Assembly (NCBI RefSeq): GCF_032854445.1
Contig: NC_088300.1
Span: 64,456,984 to 64,520,983, forward strand
DNA from: Liolophura sinensis
Lineage: Eukaryota; Mollusca; Polyplacophora; Chitonida; Chitonidae
Direction: 5' to 3'
Length of the DNA stretch: 64,000 nucleotides
Shown: positions 25,052 through 35,949 of the stretch, piece after piece
How positions within the stretch are numbered: position 1 is the stretch's first letter
Layout: each line of letters opens with the position of its first letter
Notes under the pieces: generated by a model
The model's input: only the letters and a program-made list of their open reading frames with translations
Databases searched by the model: none
Told to the model about the DNA's origin: nothing
Program-made: the position numbers and the translations under genes

Positions 25052-26179
25052 TAAGGATTTAACTTGTCAATACAACACAGCGTCATAGGTTTTCGTGGTA
25101 TTAACACTTTGAGAAACAAGGGTAGAAGAAGTTTTAAAAGTAATAATTACTGTTGGACATCCAATACCATCAGCAGATTGTTTACCGGAATTAAACTCGT
25201 TTTGGTAGAGGTAGTCAAACGATCCAATTCATCCTTCGCTCATAATCTCGTGTTGGCATTGGCGCGAAAGTGTGAGTATCACGACACGATACTATATCGC
25301 GCCATGCCACATCGAATCAGTTAATGCGCGAAATGGTGATAAAGTATCTAAGCATACTCCTGTCCACAACGTCTGAGAATCGATCATGTTTCAAGCTGTT
25401 ATGTAACAGAGCACTGAGGACACTTACAGACTGTAAGCTGCAGTCCACTCGGAGCTGTCGTTGACGACTTCGTCAGCATTTGTTTGTTTTCCCGACCGGC
25501 AACCTGGCGTGTTGTGTAATGTTTGTCCGCCGTCTGAATTTGGACAGCCCAAGCATATCTGCAAAATAATGTATATTATCGAGATGTTTGATTTCCTAAT
25601 GGAAGTAAACATTTGCAATTTGCTTTTCTCCAGTGAACAGATTTGTCTTTGGGGCGGGAAACATCACAGCTTTTGAAGTCTGCTTACCCTTAGTGAGAGT
25701 TGCGCCCTATGAGAACTGACCTGCTTGCGTAGAGCATGAATTCAATTTTACCCTTTCCTTACAATTTAATAATAGGCAGGCAATAAACGTACATCCACTT
25801 AGCATACTGTCCCACTAAAACATGCCTCTCACTATGCGACAAAGAAAAGGTTTTCTCTTCGAATTCATTTTCATATTGGGAAACTACTGGCTTTGATAAT
25901 ATAAATAGCCAAAAGGTAATATATTTTGCTTGAATCTGATTGATTCATCCATGTTATGGATGTTCAGAGTTCAGAGTATTTTGCAAAGTTTTATTAACTT
26001 CTAATCAGAAAAACTTAAGGGTTTGCATCAAAAGTATCCAGTTAAGGTCTTTGTGTCTTTCTGAAAGTGCATTTTTCTGATGACAACCTATAGGTGATAT
26101 TGTTTACAGACACGATAAATACTTTTGACATTGACAGATCAAAGCAGTCACGATTCTGTCGATAGCCTGAAACAGTAAG
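25052..26179. other. Non-coding stretch, nothing recognised
   Basis: No supported exon. Open frames around 25424-25676 overlap on both strands and resemble nothing known to me. Confidence 0.4.
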
Positions 26180-27510
26180 GATACTGCTGGCGTCCAGGGC
26201 AGTGGAAATACGTCCAGGAGCAGTGGAGATACTGCCAACAGCTCAGAAAATGGACAATACCGCCAACAGCTCAGAAAATGGACAATACCGCCAACAGCTC
26301 AGAAAATGGATAATACCGCCAACAGCTCAGAAAATGAACGATACTGTGGACAGCCCAGAACAATGACGATACTGTGGTCAGCTCAGAACAATAACGATAC
26401 TGTGGACAGCCCAGAACAATGACGATACTGTGGTCAGCTCAGAACAATAACGATACTGTGGACAGCCCAGAACAATGACGATACTGTGGTCAGCTCAGAA
26501 CAATGACGATTCTGCCAACACCTCAAAACATTGACAATATTGCCAACCGTGAACAATGACAATACTGTCAACAGTTCACCACAGTGTCGATACTGTGGAC
26601 AGCTCAAAACAATGACAATATTGTGGACAGCTCAGAACAACGAGATACTGTCTAGAGCTCAGAACAATGATGATACTGTCAACAGTTCACAACAGTGTCG
26701 ATACTGTGGACAGTTCAGAACAGTGATGAAAATGTGGACAGCTCATAACAAGATACTGTGGTCAGCTCAGAACAATAACGATACTGTGGACAGCCCAGAA
26801 CAATGACGATACTGTGGTCAGCTCAGAACAATGACGATTCTGCCAACACCTCAAAACATTGACAATATTGCCAACCGTGAACAATGACAATACTGTCAAC
26901 AGTTCACCACAGTGTCGATACTGTGGACAGCTCAAAACAATGACAATATTGTGGACAGCTCAGAACAACGAGATACTGTCTAGAGCTCAGAACAATGATG
27001 ATACTGTCAACAGTTCACAACAGTGTCGATACTGTGGACAGTTCAGAGCAATGACGATATTGTGGACAGCTCGGAACAACGAGAAACTATCTACAGCTCA
27101 GAACAGTGACGATACTTTGGACAGCCCAGAACAACAAGATACTGTCTACAGCTCAGAACTCAACGACGATACTGTGGACATATCTGAACAATGACGATAC
27201 TGCCAACAGCTCAAAACATTGACAATATTGCCAACCGTGAACAATGACAATACTGTCAACAGTTCACAACAGTGTCGATACTGTGGACAGCTCAGAACAA
27301 TGACGATATTGTGGACAGCTTGGAACAACGAGATACTGTCTACAGCTCAGAACAATGACGATTCTGTGGACAGCTCCGAACAATGACGGTACTGCCAACA
27401 ACTGAAGGCATTGACAATATTGCCAACCGTGAACAATGACAATACTGCTAACGGTTCACAACAGTGTCGATACTGTGGACAGCTCAGAACAGTGACTATA
27501 CCGCGGACAG
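26180..27510. repeat. Minisatellite with higher-order structure, about 28 bp basic unit
   Basis: The basic unit is close to CAGCTCAGAACAATGACGAT plus ACTGTGGA. Variant units (GCCAACCGTGAACAATGACA, CAACAGTTCACAACAGTGTC) occur in a fixed order, and a block of about 328 bp beginning near 26531 is repeated almost exactly from 26859, with partial later repeats beginning near 27229 and 27419. This indicates duplication of multi-unit segments on top of the basic repetition. Paired open frames over it are by-products of the duplication. Confidence 0.95.
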
Positions 27511-28335
27511 TCACGCTGACACCCCAGAAACAATGACGACACTGTGGATTGACAGTTGCTTATAGGACAGTGAAGATTTAACCGGCAGCCAGCCTGTCCG
27601 TTTACTCAGTAACTCGGAGTTGCGCGACCTGGTTGTTTTCGGACTAGCTAGACCGTGAACAAACAGTTGACAAAACCTTGATGATAGTACAAACATTGGA
27701 AGAAGGAGGAGAGGAAAGCCTGGTGAAGCCGGTCCATAGATGCGTCCAGACTGGCCAAGTTAGCTGCCTTCTTTCACATTAAACACAGAGAGGAGAGCTA
27801 CAGGATATGTCCTCAACCCCTAACATTGTAATCAGAGTCACTTTCAGTGCACTTTCTCGTCACGCAAGACACATAATTCAGTGAAACTCATGTTTTAACT
27901 TCAGACAGATACATTAAACAGGTGTCTGTAAGGCGAGATCGATTGGCTGGCTTAGTTATCAAGGTTGCTGATTTGTTGATTCTCTATACATATAGTGCAA
28001 GTGTACCCAAAGTGGTGTTATCAGTCGCAATACATGAAGATTGTTGAAGTGACCTCTTTTTTTCTTCGTTTTGTTTTTGTTCAGTTCTGTATATTGACAA
28101 CAATGACATTTGTATAAATGATGAGAAAACGACCGCAAAACCGGAGTTTTGCATGCCTTAAAAGGCCTCAAAAACCTAATATATTGCATCCTTGTATTTC
28201 AGAGCCATACTTATTTGAGCGACATCTGCTTGGTGTCATACAGACCACGCATTACAGCAGGTGTCATTTAGATCGAAGTTTTTGACTGATTTCCTAGGGA
28301 ACGTCCATTAGCACAATATCTGAATTTTCCCAATC
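27511..28335. other. Non-coding stretch, nothing recognised
   Basis: No gene or repeat was recognised. Confidence 0.4.
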
Positions 28336-29000
28336 ATAAAAGACTAGAGAGATGTCTGCTTAATTCCCTCGTCATGCATGTGGACGGAAATGCTTCTTCC
28401 CGACCACAAAAGACAATACACAGATGTCTGCGTTATTCTCTCGCCATGTGGACGTAGATGCCAGTTCCTGGTCATAAATGACTACAGTGATGTCCGCAAA
28501 AGCCACTTAATTCCCGACCAGAAAGGGTAGCGATGCCTCCATGATATTCTCGGCATGTGGTCGCAAACGTCACTTCCCAACCATGAAAGACTACACTGAT
28601 GTCTGCGTGACTTTCTGGCCATGTGGACACAAACGCCACTTTTCCATCATAAAAGACGACATTGGTGTCTGCGTGATTCTCTGGCCATGTGGACGCAAAT
28701 GCCACTTGCCGATCATAGGACTACAGCGATGTTTGCGTGAATCTCTCGCCATGTGGGCGCAAACGCCACTTTCCTATCATAAAAGAATACAGTTAAGTCT
28801 GCATGATTTTCTTGCCATGTGGACGAAAACGCCATTTCCCGATCATAAAAGACTACAGTGATGTCTGCTTGATTCTCTGGCCATGTCAACGCAAAGGCTA
28901 CACCTCGACCACAACAGACTACCCAACCATAAAAGTTTATTTTCTGTCTGCGTGATTATTTCGACGGGTGGACGCAAATGTCACCTCCTCATCATAACAT
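28336..29000. repeat. Tandem repeat, 66 bp unit
   Basis: About ten copies of a unit containing GACTACAGTGATGTCTGCGT, GATTCTCTGGCCATGTGGAC and GCAAACGCCACTTCCCGATC. Because 66 is a multiple of three, frames stay open across several units on both strands (for example 28541-28861, +). The predicted repeated peptides have changing residues at every position and no signal peptide, so I treat it as non-coding. Confidence 0.92.
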
Positions 29001-29037
29001 ATTCTCTTGACGGAAGGATGGATTCGTGCTAATGCCA

Positions 29038-29125
29038 CTTTCGAGCCGTCAATGTGGTTCTGAATGCCGTCAATGTGGTTCTGAATGCCGTCAATGTGGT
29101 TCTGAATGCCGTCAGCGGTTCTGAA
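29038..29125. repeat. Tandem repeat, 21 bp unit
   Basis: About four copies of GTCAATGTGGTTCTGAATGCC directly follow the 66 bp array. Confidence 0.93.
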
Positions 29126-29199
29126 TGCAGGAGCTTAAACATGGTTTTTCTCGACCTTCGACAATGATTTTATCTCAAGTAATTCTGAATATGTATGTA

Positions 29200-29440
29200 G
29201 GCTTGCTGCTTTACGTGTTACTTAACAATTGTTCAGTCATATGACGACGAGGAATCATTGTGACAGGGCGAGTTCATGCTGCCAAAGGTCCAAGACACCC
29301 GACAGGACACATTATACTGACACAGAGCCAACCAGTCCTGTTTCCTTGATCTAACCTCTCAGTGCTGAGCCCCTAGCGAGGCAGCATTTTTACAGTGTTT
29401 GGTATGACACAACCTGGGTTTGATCCCATGTCTCCAGACT
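29200..29440 (-). mobile_element. SINE family B, diverged copy
   Basis: It contains TTAACAATTGTTCAGTCATA and TGACGACGAGGAATC near the left and a degenerate tRNA-like part (TGGGTTTGATCCCATG) near the right, the same order as at 24718-25041. Confidence 0.65.
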
Positions 29441-30091
29441 TCGTCAAGTAACGGAAGCTAACTGCACACACATACATAGCGAGGTGAGAAGGGCACACTT
29501 TCAACGACCCCATATAAGAGTTGTTTACACCAACGGTTAACTCTGGGGGCGTGGTGCGATTAATGGGTGATTATGACCAGGTATGGTTAAGTTGAACCTT
29601 TAATTCAGACGCCCTTTAGCGGAATACCCACGGCCGTACATTCCTGTGGTATTAACTAAAATGCATTCCTTTTCCTGGTAGCTAGTGAACTGCGACCGTC
29701 ACACAATGACAAATGAACGCGATGTCCATTAAAGCTGCAAAAACATAAGGTGGACTTACACATATAGACCATTGTCACTGTTCGACAAATATACATTATT
29801 ATCCCCGCTGGGCGGGCGTAAAGTGAATACGTATCCGCTTGGCTAAGTCAAGCAAGTCGTCACTCTCGCGGCAATTTGCAGCCCTTCGCCAATGAGGTGA
29901 CGTGTTTTAATCCAGTTTAATACTGATAGTTCGTCTGCGACTCTAAGATTACAGTGTAAGGCCACGGTTAAACGAAATAATTAAAAATTTTAAAAAGTTA
30001 AATACCCAGATGCAGACAATTAGCAGTAAAAACTCATATGTCGTTTGTAACTTTGAGTATTATTTGTCTCCGGCATCGACAACTTTCAATA
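29441..30091. other. Non-coding stretch, nothing recognised
   Basis: No supported exon or repeat. Confidence 0.4.
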
Positions 30092-30099
30092 CATTGCTT

Positions 30100-30349
30100 G
30101 ATTTGTTTGTTTGTTTGATTGGTGTTTTACACCGTACTCAAGAATATTTCACTTAAACCACGGCAGCCAGCATTATGGCGGGGGGAAATCCACCACCATC
30201 CGTAAGTTGCTGGAAGACTTTCTTAAATACGGCCGGAGAGAAAGCCAGCATGAGCTGGGCTTGAACTCACAGCGACCGCATTGGTGAGATGCGCCCGGGT
30301 TACTGCGTTCGCGCTGGCGTGCTAACACACTCGGTCTCGGAGGCAGCAG
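30100..30349 (-). mobile_element. SINE family A, near full length
   Basis: TTTGTTTG-type tail, GATTGGTGTTTTACACCG, body and tRNA-like head in reverse. The flanks CATTGCTT at 30092-30099 and 30350-30357 form a target-site duplication of 8 bp. Confidence 0.9.
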
Positions 30350-30357
30350 CATTGCTT

Positions 30358-30882
30358 TATGAAGAATGAACAGTTTACTGACTTTGACAAATGTCAGATT
30401 ACTGGAGATTTGTTTGCAAGTTGCTTAACACCAAAGAATTTTTCACTTCTGCCATGACAGAGGAAAATGGGCTGTTCGGGGTAAAGCTATGCCTTAATTA
30501 ATAGGACAAAAATATGGGGATTAATGAAAGGACGCCGCCTGGACACCGCCATAGCTATGGCATTATACAAGAAAGCCATAAAGCTACTTAAACGGTCAGA
30601 ATCCGCACAGGATGAAAATATAATCCATATACCATGACGTTATGGTTGATCGAAACAGATTAAAACGGGTCATTAGAAACTTTCCAATACCTATATTCGT
30701 AATTTCAACTTCCCCGTTACATAATGAAACATTCAATAACTAATTTACCTATCACAATCTCCATAGAAATTAAAACAATCCATATGGACGTTTTGCCTGG
30801 TTTGTCACAACAGATGACCGGGGAATTAGAAGCCTGCCAGATCCCTGTACTTTCCCATTACGCTATCAAATTTACATAATGA
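30358..30882. other. Non-coding stretch, nothing recognised
   Basis: Unique-looking sequence without a supported exon. Confidence 0.4.
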
Positions 30883-30972
30883 GTTGATTGGTATTTTACG
30901 TCGTACACAAAAATATTTCATTTATACGATTGCCCCCAGATTTATCGTGGGTTGAAATGGGGCATAGCCGTG
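30883..30972 (-). mobile_element. SINE family A fragment
   Basis: It retains GATTGGTATTTTACGTCGTA, the AATATTTCATTTATACGA block and a decayed GGGGCATAGCC block. It abuts the MITE-like element on its right. Confidence 0.7.
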
Positions 30973-31115
30973 GGCCCTCTTTCACAAAACTTCGTAAATT
31001 AAGTTTTTGTAACTTTTCTCGTAAATTACGTCGCCTTATGACACTATAACCTAGGCAACTTCTTTTACGCAAAAGTTAGGAGAAATGTGACTAACGAAGT
31101 TTTGTGAAAATGGCC
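30973..31115. mobile_element. MITE-like palindromic element, copy 1
   Basis: Terminal inverted repeats of about 22 bp (GGCCCTCTTTCACAAAACTT on the left, AAGTTTTGTGAAAATGGCC on the right) bracket about 100 bp of AT-rich, partly self-complementary sequence. A second copy with the same ends is at 52088-52207. Confidence 0.8.
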
Positions 31116-32479
31116 ACTGAGAAACCTTCAGCCTTCAACAGGTTTATTGCCTTATCAAAGTTTCAGAAACCAAGAACACGGGGAAAGGTATATTGCTAAA
31201 TTAACATACTGAACGGTCGATGTTTTTTTTATCTCACTGGAGGAACCAGGAAAGAGGTCGGGGGAAATCAGTAGCTCCATGTGCATGCAGGAGAGAGTAT
31301 GCGACAACCTACCTGAAACTTTTAATTGAAAGTATACTATATTCAGGAAAACAAAAAACACAATGCGAAAATTAGCGACAAGATGAAAGCTGCCGAAAAC
31401 AAAAGCTGGCTAAACCAAAAAAAAACTCGATGAAGCAGGTTTGGTTGAGTTTGACACATCACACAGCGGACGAGCATGTGTATAACCACAATTTGATATT
31501 CATAATGCTAATGTGTCTTGCATTACGAGAGCATAGTGCAAGAGAACTGGCTTAGACTGCTCCACGACGCATATATTTTAACTGCGAATAACTCTGTTTT
31601 GTATTTACAGAAATGACTAGCATGGGTCATCTATCCTCGCTTACATGTCAACCGTCCCAGTGTGTTTATCTACGCTCAGTTTGGCCGACATGCGTGCACA
31701 GGCTGTTTGCGTACATGCTCAACTCAGAGCTTTGCAAGACACACATGGCTTGGAGGACACGATCAGTAAAAAGTTTACAGCGCTGAAAATACACATATAG
31801 CCCGAGGGAAATAGTTCTAGGTGACGTCACCGATCTTGAGACGCTCGATGGAGATTGAAGGTACCTCGGATGAATCAGACTTCCACAAACAGCTCGGGGG
31901 TCAGCGAAGTCCCTGGAAGCTTTAACACCTGCCGTACAAAACGGTCCGTCCTAACAGCTATACATACCCATCTCAAGGGGTTATGCAACTATTGTACGTC
32001 CCAGTGAAACACCACACAACAGGCGCCGTCATGAAAATGGTAATTCTGACAGCTTATTAAAAGATTTATGTGCGTTGAGATATCAGTTGACAATGTGTCA
32101 TAATAAAACTATGCACACTTTTTATGGTCGAACAAATAAAACTGTCATCGGAAAACTCGCGAGCTGAGAAAGATCCTACCCGAGCAGCGAGCTCGACGAC
32201 AAAGGTTCTTTTGATCAAGACGCACGATTTGTGAGAGGTCAGGGGTCATCGGTACACGACGAATAATGTTATTGCGTCATGCAATTACATTACATAACAG
32301 GTATCATTACATAATTATTGGTGAGAAAAATTGTATCCACGGTGTATCCTGGAATCACCGTATACTGGTGGAAATCCTGATACCAAAATGCAATTGCAAT
32401 CCTTGCCAAACATTTTGCCATTAAATTCCCAGCAAGGTGGTACGCTTATAATACAGTGAGCCATTACACTATATACTAC
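31116..32479. other. Non-coding stretch, nothing recognised
   Basis: No supported exon. Part of it may be distal downstream sequence of the RhoU-like gene. Confidence 0.35.
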
Positions 32480-32735
32480 ATTTGATCAAAAAATTTGCCC
32501 AGTTGGTGCATTTTTGAGACAAAGGTCATCATTTAACACCTTTGTGGTGAAACTTAGATCACACTACCTTCCAAACAAACCTCAAAGATCTTTCTAAGAT
32601 GAACACAACTCTAACCGTCGAGCTGTACTGTACTAACATAGTACCCGTACGCATCAGTCATGTCTGACTCGGCTATCAGAATCTGGCAAAATGAGTGAAC
32701 TTAGTCATGGACGAAAACAGACTGAGTAATTTTAA
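32480..32735 (+). repeat. Dispersed repeat family C, copy 2
   Basis: It contains GGCAAAATGAGTGAACTTAG followed by TCATGGACGAAAAC near its right end, and a TTTGCCCAGTTGG segment near the left, as in copy 1 at 7116-7306. Confidence 0.45.
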
Positions 32736-33513
32736 TTAACAATATGGGAAAAACAAACAAAAATTTTCTTTCAAGGCAAAGATGCAATAGCTTTAATGTT
32801 TCTCTATTACAATAGAAAAGTGGAATGTGGTACAAATAGCCATTGGGTGAAGCGACTTGAACTCTGAATACAATTGTGACATGTATAAACATATAAAAAC
32901 CACCGGCGTAACAACCACGTGGTAACGCTAACAAAACACAAACACTTTGATGACATATACATCCTATACAGCAGAAGGCATATTGCGCGTCAACACTCTT
33001 CACGGAAACAAGCGTTCTTAACAAAAGAAACGAATACAATGTTTTTAAAAACTGTGTTACAAAAGCAAGACATCACAAGACGAAAAGGTGGTACACGAAA
33101 ATGGTGACATGTTGGCATTCTGTAGCACTGAACAAGCTAGGTTTTGTTTATATAAGAGGGTTATATTAGGGTTCTGGATATAAGACAGCAAAGTTGTTAG
33201 TTCTTAAGTTAAGTGCTAAGGTACTGATCTGGAGAAATGTCAATATGTGCTTGTGAAAACTAATACTTGTGTGTAATAAACCAATTAATTTAAACAAGAG
33301 ACATTAAAACTAAGAAGTGAGTGATAAAATCTGACACGCATGTAATTGCTAAAGGCTGAACAGGGGCTCCCTTTATAGGAAGAACCCTATAATGATCTTC
33401 ACGTGGGGTTGAACTCTTTAATATGTTTTAATTTACAATAAAAATAGTCTGTACATCTCAATATTCACATAATTTTGCATTGATATAAATATATATTTAT
33501 ACATAATGATATT

Positions 33514-33519
33514 TTTATT
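33514..33519 (-). terminator. Candidate polyadenylation signal (AATAAA) for the RhoU-like gene
   Basis: A canonical hexamer on the minus strand about 1.9 kb downstream of the stop codon at 35443. No nearer canonical hexamer was noticed on that strand. Use of this site is inference. Confidence 0.3.
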
Positions 33520-35442
33520 TGACTACCATCAATCTGTATGAAAATACAAAACTATCTGCTCTTTTGTGGTGATATCCACCTTCACACTATCAGTATAGAA
33601 ACCATTAGGCTGTGTGTACCGTCATCGGAAAAAAGCAGGAAATTAGCAAGAAACAGGCCATGTGGTCAGGAATTTTGGACAGATCAGCTGGCAATATTAC
33701 AATGTCAGAAACACATCTAAAACACCGGTGGAAGTCAAACACAAGCCCGAGGAGAGGAGAGCCTAGACTGGATCTAACCAGCCACCAATCACGATCGCTT
33801 GGCAATCTGTTTTGTTAGGGCATGAGAATCTGACAGCTTCAGTGTTGTGTGAGTATGGATGGAATTAGCACCTCTGTGCTAGCGGTGACTGGTGGTCAGT
33901 AGGCTACAGGTATTAAAGGCCTCTGGTCAGACACCAAGCAGGACCCGTGCCACCCTGAGTCTCCCTTTGTTCCGCTTACCCCATCCCACTTCTGACACCA
34001 AAGGTATGTCACATTCATGTCCCAAGCCTGTGTTCAACAAAGCAAACAGAACTGAAAATACCAGACACCTGTCTTGAGCCACAAGAGGACAAATGGTGGC
34101 CTTTAGCCACATCTGACTGTAAAGTCTTTTAGATAAATTCTACAGCGTGACTTCAAAATCATGGTGATAAAAAAAGAACGAAAAAAGCCCTGCTATCCCA
34201 TCGGGTGTTGGCACGGAATAATAAAGAAACTGTGAAGGTGGAAATCACTCTTAAAACTTACCTTAATGAAGTTGTACTGTCATAAAAATACTTATCTAAG
34301 GCTTAACAATCTCTCTGACATTGAGATCTTCTTGCATTCTATAGTTTATCACTTAAAAACAAACACACACTACTACTTCACCATTTATACATCTCGAAAT
34401 CTGAAAGAACAGGGCATTATATTCACAACATGTTTAATGCTTTAATACATAACATGATCACAATCAGAATTGAAACAGATCATGGACACAGTTCTACTAA
34501 TTTCACAATCTGATATTTGACCTTAAAAATCACATTTTCTGAAAAAACAACTAACCAGGAGGAGGTCAGAAGGCATGCAGCGCTCTATGAGCATCGCTAA
34601 AAGTAAGAAGTGGGCAGATTAGAATTTGAGTGCAGTGGCCTTGGGGGCAATTAACATACACATGTGCAGCTGTACAACTGTGTGTGAAGCTAGGCTAGGC
34701 TTGAGAGCGGCAGCAACAATTTGAGACTAGCAGAGAAGGCTCTAAAACAGGTAACCTTGGAGGGATAGAGCAGGTTCTACACACAGGTATAAAAGTCAAC
34801 CAAAGCAATGTCCCTCCATGCTGCTAACTAACTCAGGACAAGACCCAGCTACAACATGCACACAAACCGAATAATATTAAATAAAATAGCTTCTCTCTCG
34901 CTGGTTGTTCTTTCAAGCACTTTGCAAATGTTGTTAAAATCACTCTACCACTATTCTATACAACACCACACCACATAAAATGTCCTAGAAAAAATATGGA
35001 ACAAATTTCTATTGGGGTTTCATTTGGAATTGAACATGATATTCTGTTAAGATGTTTTACAAATCAGCAGTGTCCATTTGGAATGGAAGACACGTCAGCT
35101 AAGATCCTTCATGTAGATTTTTGAGAAAAAAATCATTGAAACTGTCTGGTCATCTCTGTTATTTGAGCAAGTTTTTTTAGAGTGACTTTTTCAATCAAAA
35201 GCCACTGATGACAACTCACTTGGAGTTCCCACAATCACATATCACCATGGCAACGAGAAAGCAGTAAGCCACATGACTGTTTGAACAATGACCTTGGCAT
35301 CATGATCAATGTCAAACGTATCTGATTGCCAGGTATGACCAGTTTTCTTACTCTCTTCAGTACTATATGCCACTATACTTATACAAACTACTTTTTTTTG
35401 CACAAAAACTCCGGAAGAATTCACAAGATGCCATGGACATCA
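33520..35442 (-). other. Probable 3' untranslated region of the RhoU-like gene
   Basis: AT-rich sequence directly downstream of the stop codon, without SINEs or other recognised repeats. The short open frames at 33538-33818 on both strands look incidental. Confidence 0.35.
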
Positions 35443-35949
35443 TCAGGGAACTAGGCAACAGAACCTCTTCCAACCTTTCTGCTTGGCCGCGCTTACTTGT
35501 GAGATTCCAGACTGGGTAAGCGATGTTCGGCTTGGCTCATACTGTGGCTTATTTTTCGATCTTTTGCTGCTTTTCCTTCGTTTAACTGGTCGAGAAAGTC
35601 TCAGAGAAGTGATGATTGCGGAGTCAAACACCTCTTTAAGGTTCTTTTGGGTAAGTGCGGAGCATTCGATATAGGTCATGGCTCCGATCTGCTCTGCCAT
35701 GTCTTTGGCTTGATGCTCTGTCACAGGCTGCTCTGTGTATTTGGCCAAGTCAATGATTATTTTGACGTCATTTCTCAGGTCACACTGAGTGCCCACCAGA
35801 ATGATGGGTACCTTAGGGCAATGGTGTCGCACTTCAGGCACCCACTTGTCAAGGATGTTATGGAAGGATGTGGGCGATACAACACTAAAGCACAGCAGGA
35901 AGACATCGGTACTGGGATAACACAAGGGTCGCAAAGAATCAAAGTCATC
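35443..35949 (-). CDS. RHOU: RhoU-like exon 3 (terminal coding exon)
   Basis: It follows the acceptor TCTTTACAG and opens with [15 protein letters not shown], continuing switch II. The exon encodes 168 residues through the insert region ([11 protein letters not shown]), the SAL motif, a basic tail ([15 protein letters not shown]) and the end CCLVP, then a stop at 35443-35445. Phase 0 entry agrees with exon 2. Confidence 0.95.
   Translation of the reverse strand, partial: DDFDSLRPLCYPSTDVFLLCFSVVSPTSFHNILDKWVPEVRHHCPKVPIILVGTQCDLRNDVKIIIDLAKYTEQPVTEHQAKDMAEQIGAMTYIECSALTQKNLKEVFDSAIITSLRLSRPVKRRKSSKRSKNKPQYEPSRTSLTQSGISQVSAAKQKGWKRFCCLVP

Noticed and set aside
26531-27194. Two near-identical + strand frames beginning MTILPTVNNDNTV
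   Set aside because: They are duplicated blocks of the 28 bp minisatellite. The basic unit is not a multiple of three, and there is no gene context.
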